Part shown: one piece after another, positions 15,596-25,639 of the stretch
Position numbering within the stretch: position 1 is the stretch's first letter
How the letters are laid out: the number at the start of each line of letters is the position of its first letter
Assembly: GCA_029834535.1 (NCBI GenBank)
Contig: JAQMWT010000026.1
Span: 1-38,607 of the forward strand
Direction: 5' to 3'
Length of the DNA stretch: 38,607 nt
Origin: Chrysophaeum taylorii
Lineage: Eukaryota; Sar; Pelagophyceae; Pelagomonadales; Pelagomonadaceae
Program-made: the position numbers and the translations under genes
Notes under the pieces: generated by a model
What the model was told of the DNA's origin: nothing
What the model saw: the letters and a program-made list of their open reading frames with translations, nothing else
Databases searched by the model: none

Positions 15596-18300
15596 CTAGT
15601 CGGGGTCATCGCCGAGTCGTAAGGCAGGCGAAGAGAGGACGGGCCCCGCCCGTAGGTCGTACGCATGCTGCCGCCGGACGTATGTGCGACGAAGGGTGAC
15701 GTCCTGCTGGGATCGGGCGGCCTGGGTGAGGTTCCCCGAGGCGGCGACATGGGTGAGGGCGGTGAGGGCACAGCGAGCCCGGCCTAATGCGTTGGCGATC
15801 CCCCACTCACGGTAGACGCGGCGAGTTTGGGCCGCCTTTGCCTCTGTGAAGTTGGCGCAGCCGCTTGCCACTTGGGCCGCCTTTGCCTCTGTGAAGTTGG
15901 CGCAGCCGCTTGCCACCCAGGTTCGCGCAGCGATGCGCTCTGCGCATGTTTGGGCGAGAGCGTGGCACGCCGCGCTGGCCTCACCGAAGGCACCAAAGAC
16001 GAGGCCGGCGACGGTGCCGTAGCTACGTAGCCGCTGTTCGACAGGGCCCAAGAAGCCAGGCGGTGGTGCTGTAACCGACTGGGGGATGATGGCGTCGATG
16101 CCGCGGGCGTGAGGTATTCGGAGTGGACTTGCGCTGCGCGCCGATCGACAGGCGACGGGTGGGAGGGATGGAGGGCGTGGGCGGTGTATAACGAACCCCA
16201 AGCGAGGGTTTTGATGTCGTAGAGTTCCTCCTTGTTGTCGAGCGTGGTGAGGATGTCTGTGACGACATGGCGACGGGCGAGATTGCCTCGGTACCGGCCG
16301 TAGAGGCGCGTGCGAATGGTAGGGGCGACGACGTCAGCAAAGATGCCGAAAACCTCGGACAGGGCTGGGATGCCGGCCTCTTTGACGCTGCCGTGGACGC
16401 AGTCGAGCTGGCCGTCTTGCCAGGTGGTCCGCGCTCCTCCGCGGTTGACAAGGTTGGCCTGCGTGAGAAGCACCTTGCCGTGAGCGTCGAGAACGACGTC
16501 AGTGCCCAGAATGCGAGTGCCCACGAGGCCCAAACAAGCTGGACAGGGGTAGCCAAAGTACTGGGCACACATCTCAGCCCAGCAGCGGTTGGGGATTTGA
16601 AGGCCAGAGCTGGGCCACGAGCTGATGAACGTGGTCGAGAAGCGATCCCATGAGGACGCCGCTACTCGAAGTGCTTCGGTGATGGGAAGGGTGGCCGCAA
16701 GGCGCTGGAGTGCCGTGGCCCGAGCTGTCTCGCGCTGGGAGGTTAGAGCACGCTGGAGTTGGGGTATGAGCACGGGTGTCGAGATGGTGGGGTCGACGAG
16801 GACGCCCATGGAGACGAATTCGTGGGAGAGAGGACCGTCGACGAGATGAACGTTGGCGGGGCCGCCGGAACCAGCGCCGACGTGGGAAGCCAGCGTGGTA
16901 CGGAGATCAGCCCGAAGTCCGTCCCACGCAGTCTCGAGTGCCCGCCCCAGGCGGCAACCGGATGCGAGGAGGTGGTGCCAACGGTGCAACTCGTTACCTG
17001 CGCGAAAAGAAGTGGCACCCAGGACCGAGGCGAGGCGGGGGAGGTAGCCAGGGACCTCCAAGGCACCCGTAGGATCGCGAAGGTCGACGAGGTGTGGGAG
17101 GGCCTGGGCCGCCGTGCCAACAAAGGCGGCGGGGCTGAGGTCGGCGCAGGAGCGAATGCCGCCACCCCCACTTCGAGCAGGAAGACGGAGGCGTTGGAGG
17201 ACGATGCCGGTGGAGTCAAAAACCTGACGCGGCTCTGCGCCAAGTGCTGTGGCGACGAAGCTCAGGACGGCAACGTCGAAGCGGCGGAGCACGCTCAAGG
17301 CATTGGCGGGGTAGCAGTGTTGCGCGAGGTAGTCCATGTGATGGGCGATGCAGTAGCGGCCCAACGAGTACGTGCAGTGGAGGGAGACGTTCTGGAGCTT
17401 CGCGCGAATGGTGCTCATGGAGCTTACCTGAGCGTCAACCTCGCGTTGCAAGGTAGCTTCGACATAGGCATCTCCGGCGTGTCCGGGGGAGCCGATGGGC
17501 ACACCGTAGATTACGAGGCCGTCGGCGACAACGGGGATACCAGCAAGAGTACGCGTGCCGTCAGGCGCAACTTGGACGTGGTCGTGAACATCGGGGTGAT
17601 CGAGAAGACCCATGCCAAGTGCCGGACAGAACGCCACGCACTTGTCGAGGCGGAGCTCCTCGCCGCTAGCTTGGATGTCGCGGGCGTACTGCAGGAGGGC
17701 GTCGACAACCTCACGAGGGGAACCAGAGATGACGCCGTCGTCCATGCCAAATCGTGCGTAGCCGGCACATGAACTTAAGCGTAAGCGGGTGTCAAGGGCC
17801 TGTGCGGCGTCATGCGTTGCCAGACAGTACGCCGGTGGATAGGTGGGATCGCCTTGCTGGCCGCCTTCTTGAGAGTCGAAGGGGGCGCGATCAAGGCCGG
17901 TGGGGCCATGGAGGGCCACCCAGGATGCCGGCCGTAATTGCTTGAACAAAAAGTGGCCAAAGGCACGCAGCTTAGCGTTGGCGTGGTTTGCGAGTTTGTC
18001 CACGACGGTCCGGCGCTTGAGCTCGTTGAAGGCGTTGCGTTCGTCCAGCTTGATGATGACCTGGTCGGGGTACTGCTCCGCGTGGGTCCGGACGCCAAAG
18101 ACGAGGCGCGAGGGGCCACCCTTGACCCCGACGGCAACGTTGATCGGGTACAGTGCCTCGGAGATCTCGGAGTGGAGGCTACGCACAAGGCACCGTCCAG
18201 TGGCACGGCGGCGGACGGTGCCAATGCCGATAGGTAAATAAAGCCAGGAGACGCGTGGCGCGTCTTTCAAACCAACGGATTGTCTCTGGGGAGACGGGTC
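15596..18300 (-). pseudogene. LINE reverse transcriptase with C-terminal region, frameshifted
   Basis: RT motifs in order on the minus strand. LPIGIGTVRRRATGRCL resembles the 'RPIaiG..lRR...' fingers motif. INVAVGVKGG leads to motif A VIIKLDERNAFNEL (about 18030-18070). Motif B is EGGQQGDPTYPP. Motif C is FGMDDGVISG with its Asp pair at 17737-17742, giving GMDD where YXDD is usual. After the RT comes a Cys pair YPCPAC, then a region with DIKTLAWGS that could be a degenerate restriction-like endonuclease (inference). A frameshift near 16105 moves into another frame: RGIDAIIPQSVTAPPPGFL, then YGTVAGLVFGAFGE. A 45-bp tandem duplication (15 residues) lies at about 15828-15917. The N-terminus is lost. 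Confidence 0.8.
15828..15917 (-). repeat. 45-bp tandem duplication in the LINE C-terminus
   Basis: A 45-bp segment occurs twice in succession, giving VASGCANFTEAKAAQ twice in the protein. The length is a multiple of three, so the frame is kept. The near identity of the two copies implies a recent event. Confidence 0.9.
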
Positions 18301-18460
18301 GCGTTCGAGCCGTTGAGGCGTCCCAAGGCGACCGGTCCGAGACCCAGAGTCGCAGCGACAACGAGAAACTTGCAGTGCTGACGCGGCGCGGGCGGCCGGT
18401 CGTTGATGCCGTCGGCGACACTTCAACGCGCAGTCAACGAGAACCGCGCGCGCTCGAGCG

Positions 18461-21016
18461 ATGGACGAAAGCGGCGAGCGGCCGGCGGACGCCGCGACGG
18501 CGCCGACGGACGACGCTCTCCGCGCGTCGCGTCTCGCGCGCCGCGAAGTTGTCGAGGCGCATCGAAAGAAAAAGGGCACGGCGGAGGCGTACGACCTCTG
18601 GGTGAGGCAGTGGTATGCTTGGTGTCACGCGAGGCCGGGCGACGTCGTCTGCGGCATGACGATGCCCGTCGACAAGCAGGTGTACTCCGGCGCCGCGGTG
18701 CCGTCGACGGTCGAGCTCTGGCTCGCCGCGTTCGTAACGGTTCGGCCGAAGCTGAAGAACGGCAAGCCCGCGCCCGGCACGGGCGGCGCCGGGAGGGGGA
18801 TCGGGATCGAATCCGTGCGCCAGGCCATCAAGGCGGTCACCGACTTGCAAGCGGCTCAGAGGCTCGACGATGAGTTCCGCGCGGAACTGGACGGCGTCCC
18901 CGCGCCTCGCGCTGGTGGCCAGGTACGCCTCGCGTTTTGGCCGATCAGCCGTCGTCTTGACAGCGTCTCGTCCTCGCAGCTCAAAGCCATTCTCGAGGAG
19001 CACGCGCACCAGACGGCAATGCGGCGCGAGGAGCTCTGCGGAGATAGGGCCTCGGGTCGTAACATCAACGGCGACTACGACGACGAGCAAAAGTACCAGT
19101 TGAGCACAATCGGGCTGTTCGAGGACTCCGCTCGCCCTCACAAGCTTGCCGAAAAGCAGGCGATGCTCATGCGCGTGTCGCAGCTGCTTCGCGATTCGCT
19201 TTCGTTTCGAGGGGACGAAGCGAGGAAACTCCAGCTGGCCGACGTATTTCTGGCGTGCGCGATGGCGAGAGAGGGACCGCAACAGTGCCGGGTAGTTGTC
19301 TTTGCGCTCAACAACGGAAAATCCAACCTCGACGGCAAGGTTATGTTAAGCGCGTCGATGCGACACGCGACGAAACCCGAGCTGTGCCTGCAATTCCACT
19401 TGGCGCTGTCGTTCTTCGAATTGTACGTCGTATTTAAGGTGGACGTGCCCCATTGGCGACCCGAACGCGACGAGGAGGGTCGCCTCCATCGAGATTTTTA
19501 TTCCTTCCACGTGCTCCCGGGCTGCAACTGTCGCAACGGCATTTTTAACGTGCGCACAAGCCTCACGCCCCAGACGATATCCAACCACTGCAGCTGGATG
19601 TACGCGAACATGCGCAACCCGCTGGTGAATGCCCCGAAGAAAGTCCACCTCAATCGCGGGAGGTCGTTGCGAGACGGGATTGCCAGCGGCGTCTCGGAGC
19701 AGCAAGTTGGGCGCGCCGGGAATTATCGTGGATTCACGGCGCTGAACCGAAGCTACCTCACCGACCTGCCGTGGGATATGATCCGGCATACCGCCGGGTT
19801 CCCGACCCGATCCGGATACTTCTTGTTGCGTGCGTTGGTCCAACCTCCCGAGCCGTTGGTGAAGAAGGTTTTCGCGACATTGCTGGACTCATACTACGAG
19901 TGGCTCGAATCGCCCGACTTCAATAAGGACGACCTCGACCTCGCCACGAAGCAGTTTGTCGAGGTCGTCGAGCATCTCGCCGTCGTACTCTGCCAGGACC
20001 TCGCGGTCCTTTACGGGAAAATGAAGCACTTCCACGTCTTCTCTCACGCACCTTTCAACGACGACACCTACGGCTTCTTAACATTCCGGCAGGAGCTCCT
20101 CCAGGCCATGACGGACCAAGGCGCCAACCAGCTGCAGCGCACTGCGGAGGCAGCGCAGGAACGGGGAGATGAGAAGTGCGCCGCCTTCGCTCGCGAGGTG
20201 CTTGGTTCGGTCGCGACGATGCTGGAGCAGCACAAGGTCACAGGCTCGGCCAGCGGTCCACCTGCGCAGCCAATCCAGATGCGATTAAGCGGAACGCCTG
20301 CTAGGCACATCAGCGAGATCCACGACCAAATATGTGGCAATGACGCGCCGCGGCGTCTCACCGGCGCGATATCGGACCCCCTGCGACCACTCCCGCTTTG
20401 TTTCCAGAGATACCGCCACGGGCTTCGGCCGCCGACTCAAACGACGCCTCAGAGGACGCCCTTCTGTTTGGTCAACAAAGACTGGTTGTGTCGGATAAAT
20501 CGACCTGGCCGGTTGACCCCCGCGCTTCCAAACTTCGCTCTTGCGACGAAGCTCGCCTCATGCCCAGCGACCATAGGGGAGTTGGCCGAAGAGTACTTCC
20601 GCGGCGTCGGCATCGGTGCTCCTCTCAAGTACCTTGACGAGTACTACGGTCCCATCAGGCGCCCGGGTACCGGCAAAACGGGTTTCTCCTGGCGCAGCGC
20701 CAGAGCGCGCGATCCGAGAGGCAAAAGCCGCAAGTTTAACACGGCGTACGAGAAGCGCAAGCCTATCTTCGACTATCTCGAAAAGCACGGCGAGCAGCAG
20801 GGTGTCAAACTGCTCGAGGATCGCGTCAACGCGCGTCTGCAACCCGGTCAAGAATCCAACTGGAAGGCCATCTGTGATCTCCTCCCGGAGATTATCAAGG
20901 AACTCCGTCCCGAATCCTTCGAAAAGAACAGCAAGCGTGCTCAGGTGGCGCGAGCCAAGACGCGGGATGCCAAGCGCCAGCGCGTGTTGCCGCACGCGTC
21001 GAGCACGAACGACTAA
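18461..21016 (+). CDS. Crypton-like tyrosine recombinase with GCR1_C-type DNA-binding domain
   Basis: 851 residues in one open frame from ATG 18461 to TAA, without introns. Residues ~35-170: N-terminal helical region with LWVRQWYAWC, like a core-binding domain. Catalytic candidates: Arg250 in SLSFRGDEARKLQLADV (box I), H396xxR399 in VHLNRGRSLRDG (box II), and Tyr432 in NRSYLTDLPWDMIRH followed by AGF, the Crypton-type end. Residues ~550-595 look coiled-coil. Residues ~704-790 (TIGELAEEYFRGVG, PLKYLDEYYG, WRS, YEKRKPIFDYLEKH) match the GCR1_C pattern of fungal and oomycete Cryptons. The tail is basic. Cryptons move by recombination of circular DNA using the Tyr nucleophile. All four catalytic residues are present, so the enzyme may work. 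No terminal repeats were found. A domesticated gene is possible. Confidence 0.85.
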   Translation: MDESGERPADAATAPTDDALRASRLARREVVEAHRKKKGTAEAYDLWVRQWYAWCHARPGDVVCGMTMPVDKQVYSGAAVPSTVELWLAAFVTVRPKLKNGKPAPGTGGAGRGIGIESVRQAIKAVTDLQAAQRLDDEFRAELDGVPAPRAGGQVRLAFWPISRRLDSVSSSQLKAILEEHAHQTAMRREELCGDRASGRNINGDYDDEQKYQLSTIGLFEDSARPHKLAEKQAMLMRVSQLLRDSLSFRGDEARKLQLADVFLACAMAREGPQQCRVVVFALNNGKSNLDGKVMLSASMRHATKPELCLQFHLALSFFELYVVFKVDVPHWRPERDEEGRLHRDFYSFHVLPGCNCRNGIFNVRTSLTPQTISNHCSWMYANMRNPLVNAPKKVHLNRGRSLRDGIASGVSEQQVGRAGNYRGFTALNRSYLTDLPWDMIRHTAGFPTRSGYFLLRALVQPPEPLVKKVFATLLDSYYEWLESPDFNKDDLDLATKQFVEVVEHLAVVLCQDLAVLYGKMKHFHVFSHAPFNDDTYGFLTFRQELLQAMTDQGANQLQRTAEAAQERGDEKCAAFAREVLGSVATMLEQHKVTGSASGPPAQPIQMRLSGTPARHISEIHDQICGNDAPRRLTGAISDPLRPLPLCFQRYRHGLRPPTQTTPQRTPFCLVNKDWLCRINRPGRLTPALPNFALATKLASCPATIGELAEEYFRGVGIGAPLKYLDEYYGPIRRPGTGKTGFSWRSARARDPRGKSRKFNTAYEKRKPIFDYLEKHGEQQGVKLLEDRVNARLQPGQESNWKAICDLLPEIIKELRPESFEKNSKRAQVARAKTRDAKRQRVLPHASSTND

Positions 21017-23859
21017 ACTGCTGGCTCTTTAGCCTGGGAGTTCCTTACCGTTACTACGGCGATAGATCCTTCTTCTCCCCGCTTCCCGAGAGGTGGGTAG
21101 CGAGCGCGTGCGGTCTTAGGTGGCACTAGACCATTCCGCCTCACCACATGCTACGTGCGAGGGACAAATAGAGTGCCTGACATCACAGGTACACAGTGAC
21201 CTGCTAGCTTCCACACTGTCAGAGAGACACATAGCTATCGTCATCTTCACGAGAGGACTCTGCATCTTTCGGCTAGCATGGTGGAGCGCTTCGAGAAAGA
21301 GGGAGGGCCAGACGGGCTAAATGCCTAGTTTAAAAGTGGAAAATGGGAAGGAAGGACCGGGGTATGAATCGAGGGAAAGCCGTACTGAACGGAGAGAAAA
21401 CCCGCAAAGAAAGAGAGTAGTTGGTCTAGGGCATCAGGAGTGAAGTGTCGGAGTTCCAGAAAGTCATACACGAATATAAACGTATTAACTCTCTGGACCG
21501 CCTCTGAGGAATTCGCCGGTCCATGCTGGCTTGGCGGAATCCAGCTCGTAGCTACGGTCCTGAAGCCGGGTCTGCAGAACCCCACCCGTGCACGAGATAC
21601 CTTCGCTTTTCCCGCATCCCTCACGTCTTCGCGCAATCAACCAAAACCCCTCGACTCCCTTGCCCCCCCTATGAGTAGTCGACTTAAAAAAAACCACGGT
21701 CTTCTTGGCGCAACGGACGCCGTTTCAGAGAAGAAGATATGGGGGATCCAGACAGGGTCGGATAAGAAAGTTCGTACGAGCCGTTAACTATGTTTCAGTT
21801 TGTACTAAGACATACTCAACGGATCGCTGAGCTATGTTCATTTGTACTCAAGCAGTATGTGCCGCCACGCCGCGAGATCGTTGCGATGGAACTAGTCCCC
21901 ATAGTGAAGTCGGCATCCTTTCGTCCCCTAACGCAAAAAAAGGGAAAAGCCCACGCGTTGTAGGACCCGTCGTTGCGGCGCGGGCTAGTCTCGTTTTCTT
22001 ATCCGACCCTAATCCAGAGCGCTTCGATTTGACAGCAGTATGGACTCCATTAAATGGAGCGACCGTGATAGCGATGTCGACGATGTTATAAGGGTGATGA
22101 CTGCACATTCGTCGATAACGAAGACGTGCGCCCCAGCGAAGCGACGACTCTATCGCACTGCTGGCGTGTTTGCGCCTTTGCATCAAGCTCTCCAAGCGCA
22201 AACCTGTAGCCGAGGCGACCGACTGCGATGCGGTGAAGGTACGCCGCCATAGCGACGAAGGATGCCGCGCCGCTCTCGTCGAGCCGACTTGGGCATGATG
22301 AACGATGAGTCCGTAAACAACGGTTCTTACTACATCTTCGTCCTCGAAAACCACCACCACTAGGTGTACAGTGGATCCTCATACGATCCGTCCTCTCGAC
22401 TCCAAAAGCACAACACTATGCACAAGTCCTCGTCGTGCAATGGCCGCCCAGGGAGGCTGGCTGTCGTTATCGGGCCTTGTCGCAACCGGATTCCCGCCAC
22501 GCGTGTTGAATCCGACGTCAAGCGAGCCAATCCTGGCCTCAAGCCCAAGGTCAAGGAGGCTGAACTCGCGTTGAACCAGGACGATGTCGTGATATCGTCG
22601 TGTAAGTTGATCATCGTGGCGCGTTGAAACGGCCTGCTCTGCTCCGCCCGAGTGGCTTCCATGCGAGCGCTAACCACAGCTCACTCGACTCGAGACTCCC
22701 GACAAATTATATGCTAAGCACCGACTACTCCAGGGAAGTGGGAATTGGGGGAGCTCGGGGAGGGTCGGCGTGGGTCTGGTTTAGTGCAGTCTGCTCGCGC
22801 GCGCGCGTGCTAGTACTATGTGTCGTGCAGGCAGCGTTGGTGAGCACCGTGTCCAATCCCGTTGCTTGAGCCCCCCATAATACTCCAGAGACCTTATTTT
22901 GCGACATAGCGGTATTACGTATAGGTATTGGTGAGCTTATACTGTCTTTGATGAAAACATTTTGCCTTGAACATTGTACAAATTTACTGCGTAAAGTGTC
23001 TCCTGTAACTTGTCCGGGGCAAAGCGGATTGCTACGCACATGCCGTGCCCGACGCGGACTCTACCCGCTAGCCCGTATTTACGCGCACTCGTGGCAGTCC
23101 CCTAGGGCCTCCACCTCGTCGATCTATCGACAGATACCTACGGCGCGACCTGCCTCGGTGCTGCCTCCTTGCTGCGAGTCGTATATTAGGGGAAGGCTGG
23201 TCGATGTTACTATAATATTCAGGGGTGCGCAATGACCACTTTTGTTGTTCATCGGTGTTCACGTTGCGGCATAAGACGGTCGATAAGGTGGGCGACTGCG
23301 GTGAGAACGATATTTCCGACAGTTGTCCGCAGACGCAGACGCTCTCCGCGAGGCTCGGAGCGCTTGATCGATGCCGAGTCAGGTTGGTTGTGCTGAAGCG
23401 TGCATAAAGCCGACCAACATGTGCATCGCGCTAATGTAGGGTCGATAACCTCGCGAGTTCCCGCAGTGAGTCCCCGCATATCGATGCTCGCTGGGCCCAT
23501 CGCCTCGGCGCGCAGGGCATACCTTGTTCTCTATTGGATGATTGGCTGAAACCAAGGCGGAAAGCAAAACTGCCACCAGTCGTATCGACGGTCTCTGAGC
23601 CTCAAGGGGTCACGAAGGGTCTTGAGCACATGTTTGGTGGCCTCTGCGGCGCTAATACCAACCTTGAACACCTTCCGTCCCGGTCCAGTCTCTCGAGCTT
23701 GGGGAAACAAGGGAGAACGTCTCTCAACAGGGCTAGAGACAATGCAGACTATGTTGATTCTACCCATACCCTCTAGGTCGAACGTCAGGTGCTTGGTTAG
23801 CGTCAGCGGCGCGTCGTTTCACCAACGGAATAAGGGTTACCGTGGTGGTGATGAAGTCT
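21017..23859. other. 2.8 kb without a recognisable gene
   Basis: Mixed-composition sequence directly after the Crypton stop. Only short frames exist, at about chance length; the longest, 170 codons on the minus strand at 21848-22360, shows no motif I recognise. No LTR, RT, tRNA or array repeat was seen. It contains one inverted repeat (21755/21995) and a weak ~29-bp direct repeat near 21788 and 21833. The first part may be the 3' flank of the Crypton. This is the best candidate for unique host DNA in the window. Confidence 0.5.
21755..22009. repeat. 15-bp inverted repeat, arms 225 bp apart
   Basis: GGGTCGGATAAGAAA at 21755-21769 and its exact reverse complement at 21995-22009. Weaker matching continues outward (atccaga against tctggat). 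It could be the ends of a small fold-back element; no target duplication was identified. Confidence 0.6.
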
Positions 23860-24155
23860 CCACAATAATTAATTGGGAAATGTCAGTCAGTGTGTGAGGA
23901 AACATCAACGGAACTGTACTTTCTGTTCATATCCTTATGTATGCTCGAAACGGGCCGACAAAATCTGCGTTTTGTAAAGCCGATTTATTTCAAAACGCTT
24001 CACCCGCGGCCTACTTTCTGTTCTTTGCTAAATGTATAAGCCAAAAGCGTTGCTGTTTATAAAATGTTTTCTTCTTGCCATCTGCGGGGAGAGCCTTGTA
24101 GTATGAGAGAGAGCGAAGAAGTTTGAGCGAGAATCTGGGTTTGTTGCTGTGCGTA
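23860..24155 (+). repeat. AT-rich module, isolated copy outside the array
   Basis: Begins CCACAATAATTAATTGGG and contains 'aaatctgcgttttgtaaag', 'ctactttctgttctttgct' and 'tataaaatgttttcttc'. All are found again at 27172, 27386, 27590, 30437, 32549, 34605 and 36635. The right part (24043-24155) is repeated at 24432-24544 on the other side of the SINE-like copy. Confidence 0.85.
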
Positions 24156-24431
24156 GGTTGGCACCTATTCGCCTCCCGGGCGGGCCGGTTGGCAGCCGGA
24201 ACGTTCGCAGTGGGACGGGGTATGGCCGGGGGGCGAAGACGGAAGGTTATCGACGAGTTGGTTGTCAGTCACATCGCGGCCTCCTCGTCGCATGGCGACA
24301 AGCTTGATGGTCACTCTCCGCCGACCGACCTTTCGGCGCTCCTCGTCTACAGGCCCGTGATTCCGGACTGGCTCCTGTCGGTCCGGCCTGGCTCCCATGC
24401 TCGGGAGAGGTCTGAAGTTAGTTAGTTAGTT
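24156..24431 (+). mobile_element. SINE-like insertion, copy 3
   Basis: Starts within the family at GGTTGGCACCTATTCGCC, so it lacks about 88 bp of the 5' end, and finishes with the GTTA tail. It is flanked by a 113-bp direct repeat (24043-24155 and 24432-24544, four mismatches) instead of a short target duplication. The left junction shares GCGTA with the full-length family sequence, which suggests recombination at microhomology. Confidence 0.8.
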
Positions 24432-24619
24432 AAAAGCGTTGCTGTTTATAAAATGTTTTCTTCTTGCCACCTGCGGGGAGAGCCTTGTAGCATGAGAGAG
24501 AGCGAAGAGGTTTGAGCGAGAATCTGGGTTTGTAGCTGTGCGTACGTCTCGAGTTCGGATCCTGCTAGTATTTCGAAGGAGAAAACCCTTAGTCGAGAGT
24601 AGTATTTCGAAGGAGACAA

Positions 24620-24735
24620 GTGCAGGCCAGTAAGTTCGCCAGTAAGTTCACCTGGTCCCAATCTCTAACCCCAGTAAGTTCACCTGGTCCCAGTAAGTTC
24701 ACCTAGTCCCAATCTCTAACCCCAGTAAGTTCGGC
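24620..24735 (+). repeat. Short tandem repeat with 'cagtaagttc' core
   Basis: Six or so copies of CAGTAAGTTC, usually followed by ACCTGGTCCC and then AATCTCTAACCC in alternating order, so the unit is about 20-32 bp. Edges are irregular. It lies between the SINE-flanking duplication and the Helitron remnant. Confidence 0.8.
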
Positions 24736-24869
24736 GTAAGCCCACTCGTGCTCACATCCACTCACCCCACTCTCCTTCGAGCTCTCGTGCGCGTGTAGAC
24801 GCCGGGAGGGGGCTTATCGGTATTGCGCAGCACGTGTGGGGTAGGGTGGAGTCGTCGACCCAGATGAGT

Positions 24870-25380
24870 ATATCCTCGGGGTTGCCGATCGACAGAGAGC
24901 CACGTAGAGCTGGACGTGGCAGAAGACGGGCTTGGGAAAGAGGACGCCGACCTCGCGGGGCGTCTGGCCCTGGCTCTTGGTGATCGTTTGGCGTCGGCGG
25001 GCCTTACGGGATACAGGTTGGAGGAGCCTCGGTGACAACGACACGATCGATCATGTATCTGGTACCGTTGCAGTGGCCGTGCGACGGGTCGAGGTTGCGA
25101 AGACATTAAGCTCGCGATCAAAGTCAGCATGCCGTTGGTTGTCAGGGAGTTGAAAACTCTACTGTAAAGAGCGAGGCGTCGTCTTCCGACCCAGCCTAGT
25201 CAGCCGAAAAGAACTCCGACGCCTCGTCTCCGGGAAAAAGGCCGCGGTCATGCGCGCGTTGTCAGCATCGACAACATCGTTTCGACGGGGCGTGAGAATG
25301 GCGCGCTGAAAGAGCCGCCGCGGGTCGTGGAAATAGTCTGCGAGGTCGCCGTAGACGGCTTGGAGGATCACTTTCTGGCT
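24870..25380 (-). pseudogene. Helitron (Pif1-type) helicase C-terminal remnant
   Basis: Three pieces in different frames but correct order on the minus strand. AVYGDLADYFHD then RAILTPRRNDVVDADN (25259-25375) matches the Helitron 'vYpdl' and 'RaILtPrN..vd.iN' stretch. HCNGTRYMIDRVVVTEA (25026-25078) matches 'LCNGTRl.v..l....ieA'. TITKSQGQTPREVGVLFPKP with HVQLYVALCRS (about 24886-24993) matches the final helicase motif 'TINKSQGQTL..VG..lp.PVFsHGQLYVAlSR'. The Walker motifs and the Rep nuclease are absent and frameshifts separate the pieces, so it is dead. The family unwinds DNA during rolling-circle transposition. No CTRR end was identified. Confidence 0.85.
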
Positions 25381-25436
25381 CTCGCGCCTACCTGATGCTT
25401 ACTCTCGCGCCTACATGATCCTTACCCTAAATCGAG

Positions 25437-25492
25437 GGACAAACAGACAAACAGACAAACAGACAGACAAACATCTGTCGATTAGTAGTTAG
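25437..25492 (+). repeat. LINE-tail-like simple repeat
   Basis: Alternating ACAAACAG/ACAGACA units followed by ATCTGTCGATTAGTAGTTAG. This is the reverse complement of 4290-4325, next to the LINE 3' end there. It is probably the tail of another copy of the same LINE family, here on the plus strand. Confidence 0.6.
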
Positions 25493-25639
25493 GAAAACCC
25501 TTAGTCGAGAGTATTTCGAAGAAAAAAAACCTTAGTATTCGTTAAAAAGAAAACCCTCTCGGATGCTGGTGGTCGAAAAAGTTCGAGAGTATTTCGAAGA
25601 AAAAAACTCTTACCCTTATTCCTTTTTTTTTTTTAATTT

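Larger units (their letters stand above)
15488..18300 (-). mobile_element. 5'-truncated LINE-like retrotransposon
   Basis: Minus-strand element: RT body at about 16110-18290, C-terminal region to the TAG at 15596-15598, and a GT/CA-rich 3' UTR to about 15488. The 3' end is repeated at 4603-4805. The left boundary of homology ends a few bases after 'ggactgctaag', where the TRIM-like unit begins. The 5' end is missing: recognisable RT sequence starts near 18290, and further upstream the strand is only antisense to the Crypton gene. Confidence 0.8.

Noticed and set aside
16759..17772. 337-codon plus-strand frame opposite the LINE RT
   Set aside because: Mirror of an RT coding sequence with all catalytic motifs on the other strand.
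18434..19282. 282-codon minus-strand frame opposite the start of the Crypton
   Set aside because: Antisense to a conserved recombinase; no motif; explained by high GC.
21848..22360. 170-codon minus-strand frame in the gene-free stretch
   Set aside because: No recognisable motif and no sign of regular codon use; length is possible by chance. Kept only as a remark.
24620..24735. Candidate CRISPR array
   Set aside because: Units are irregular in length and order with no unique spacers of constant size, and the window is eukaryotic.
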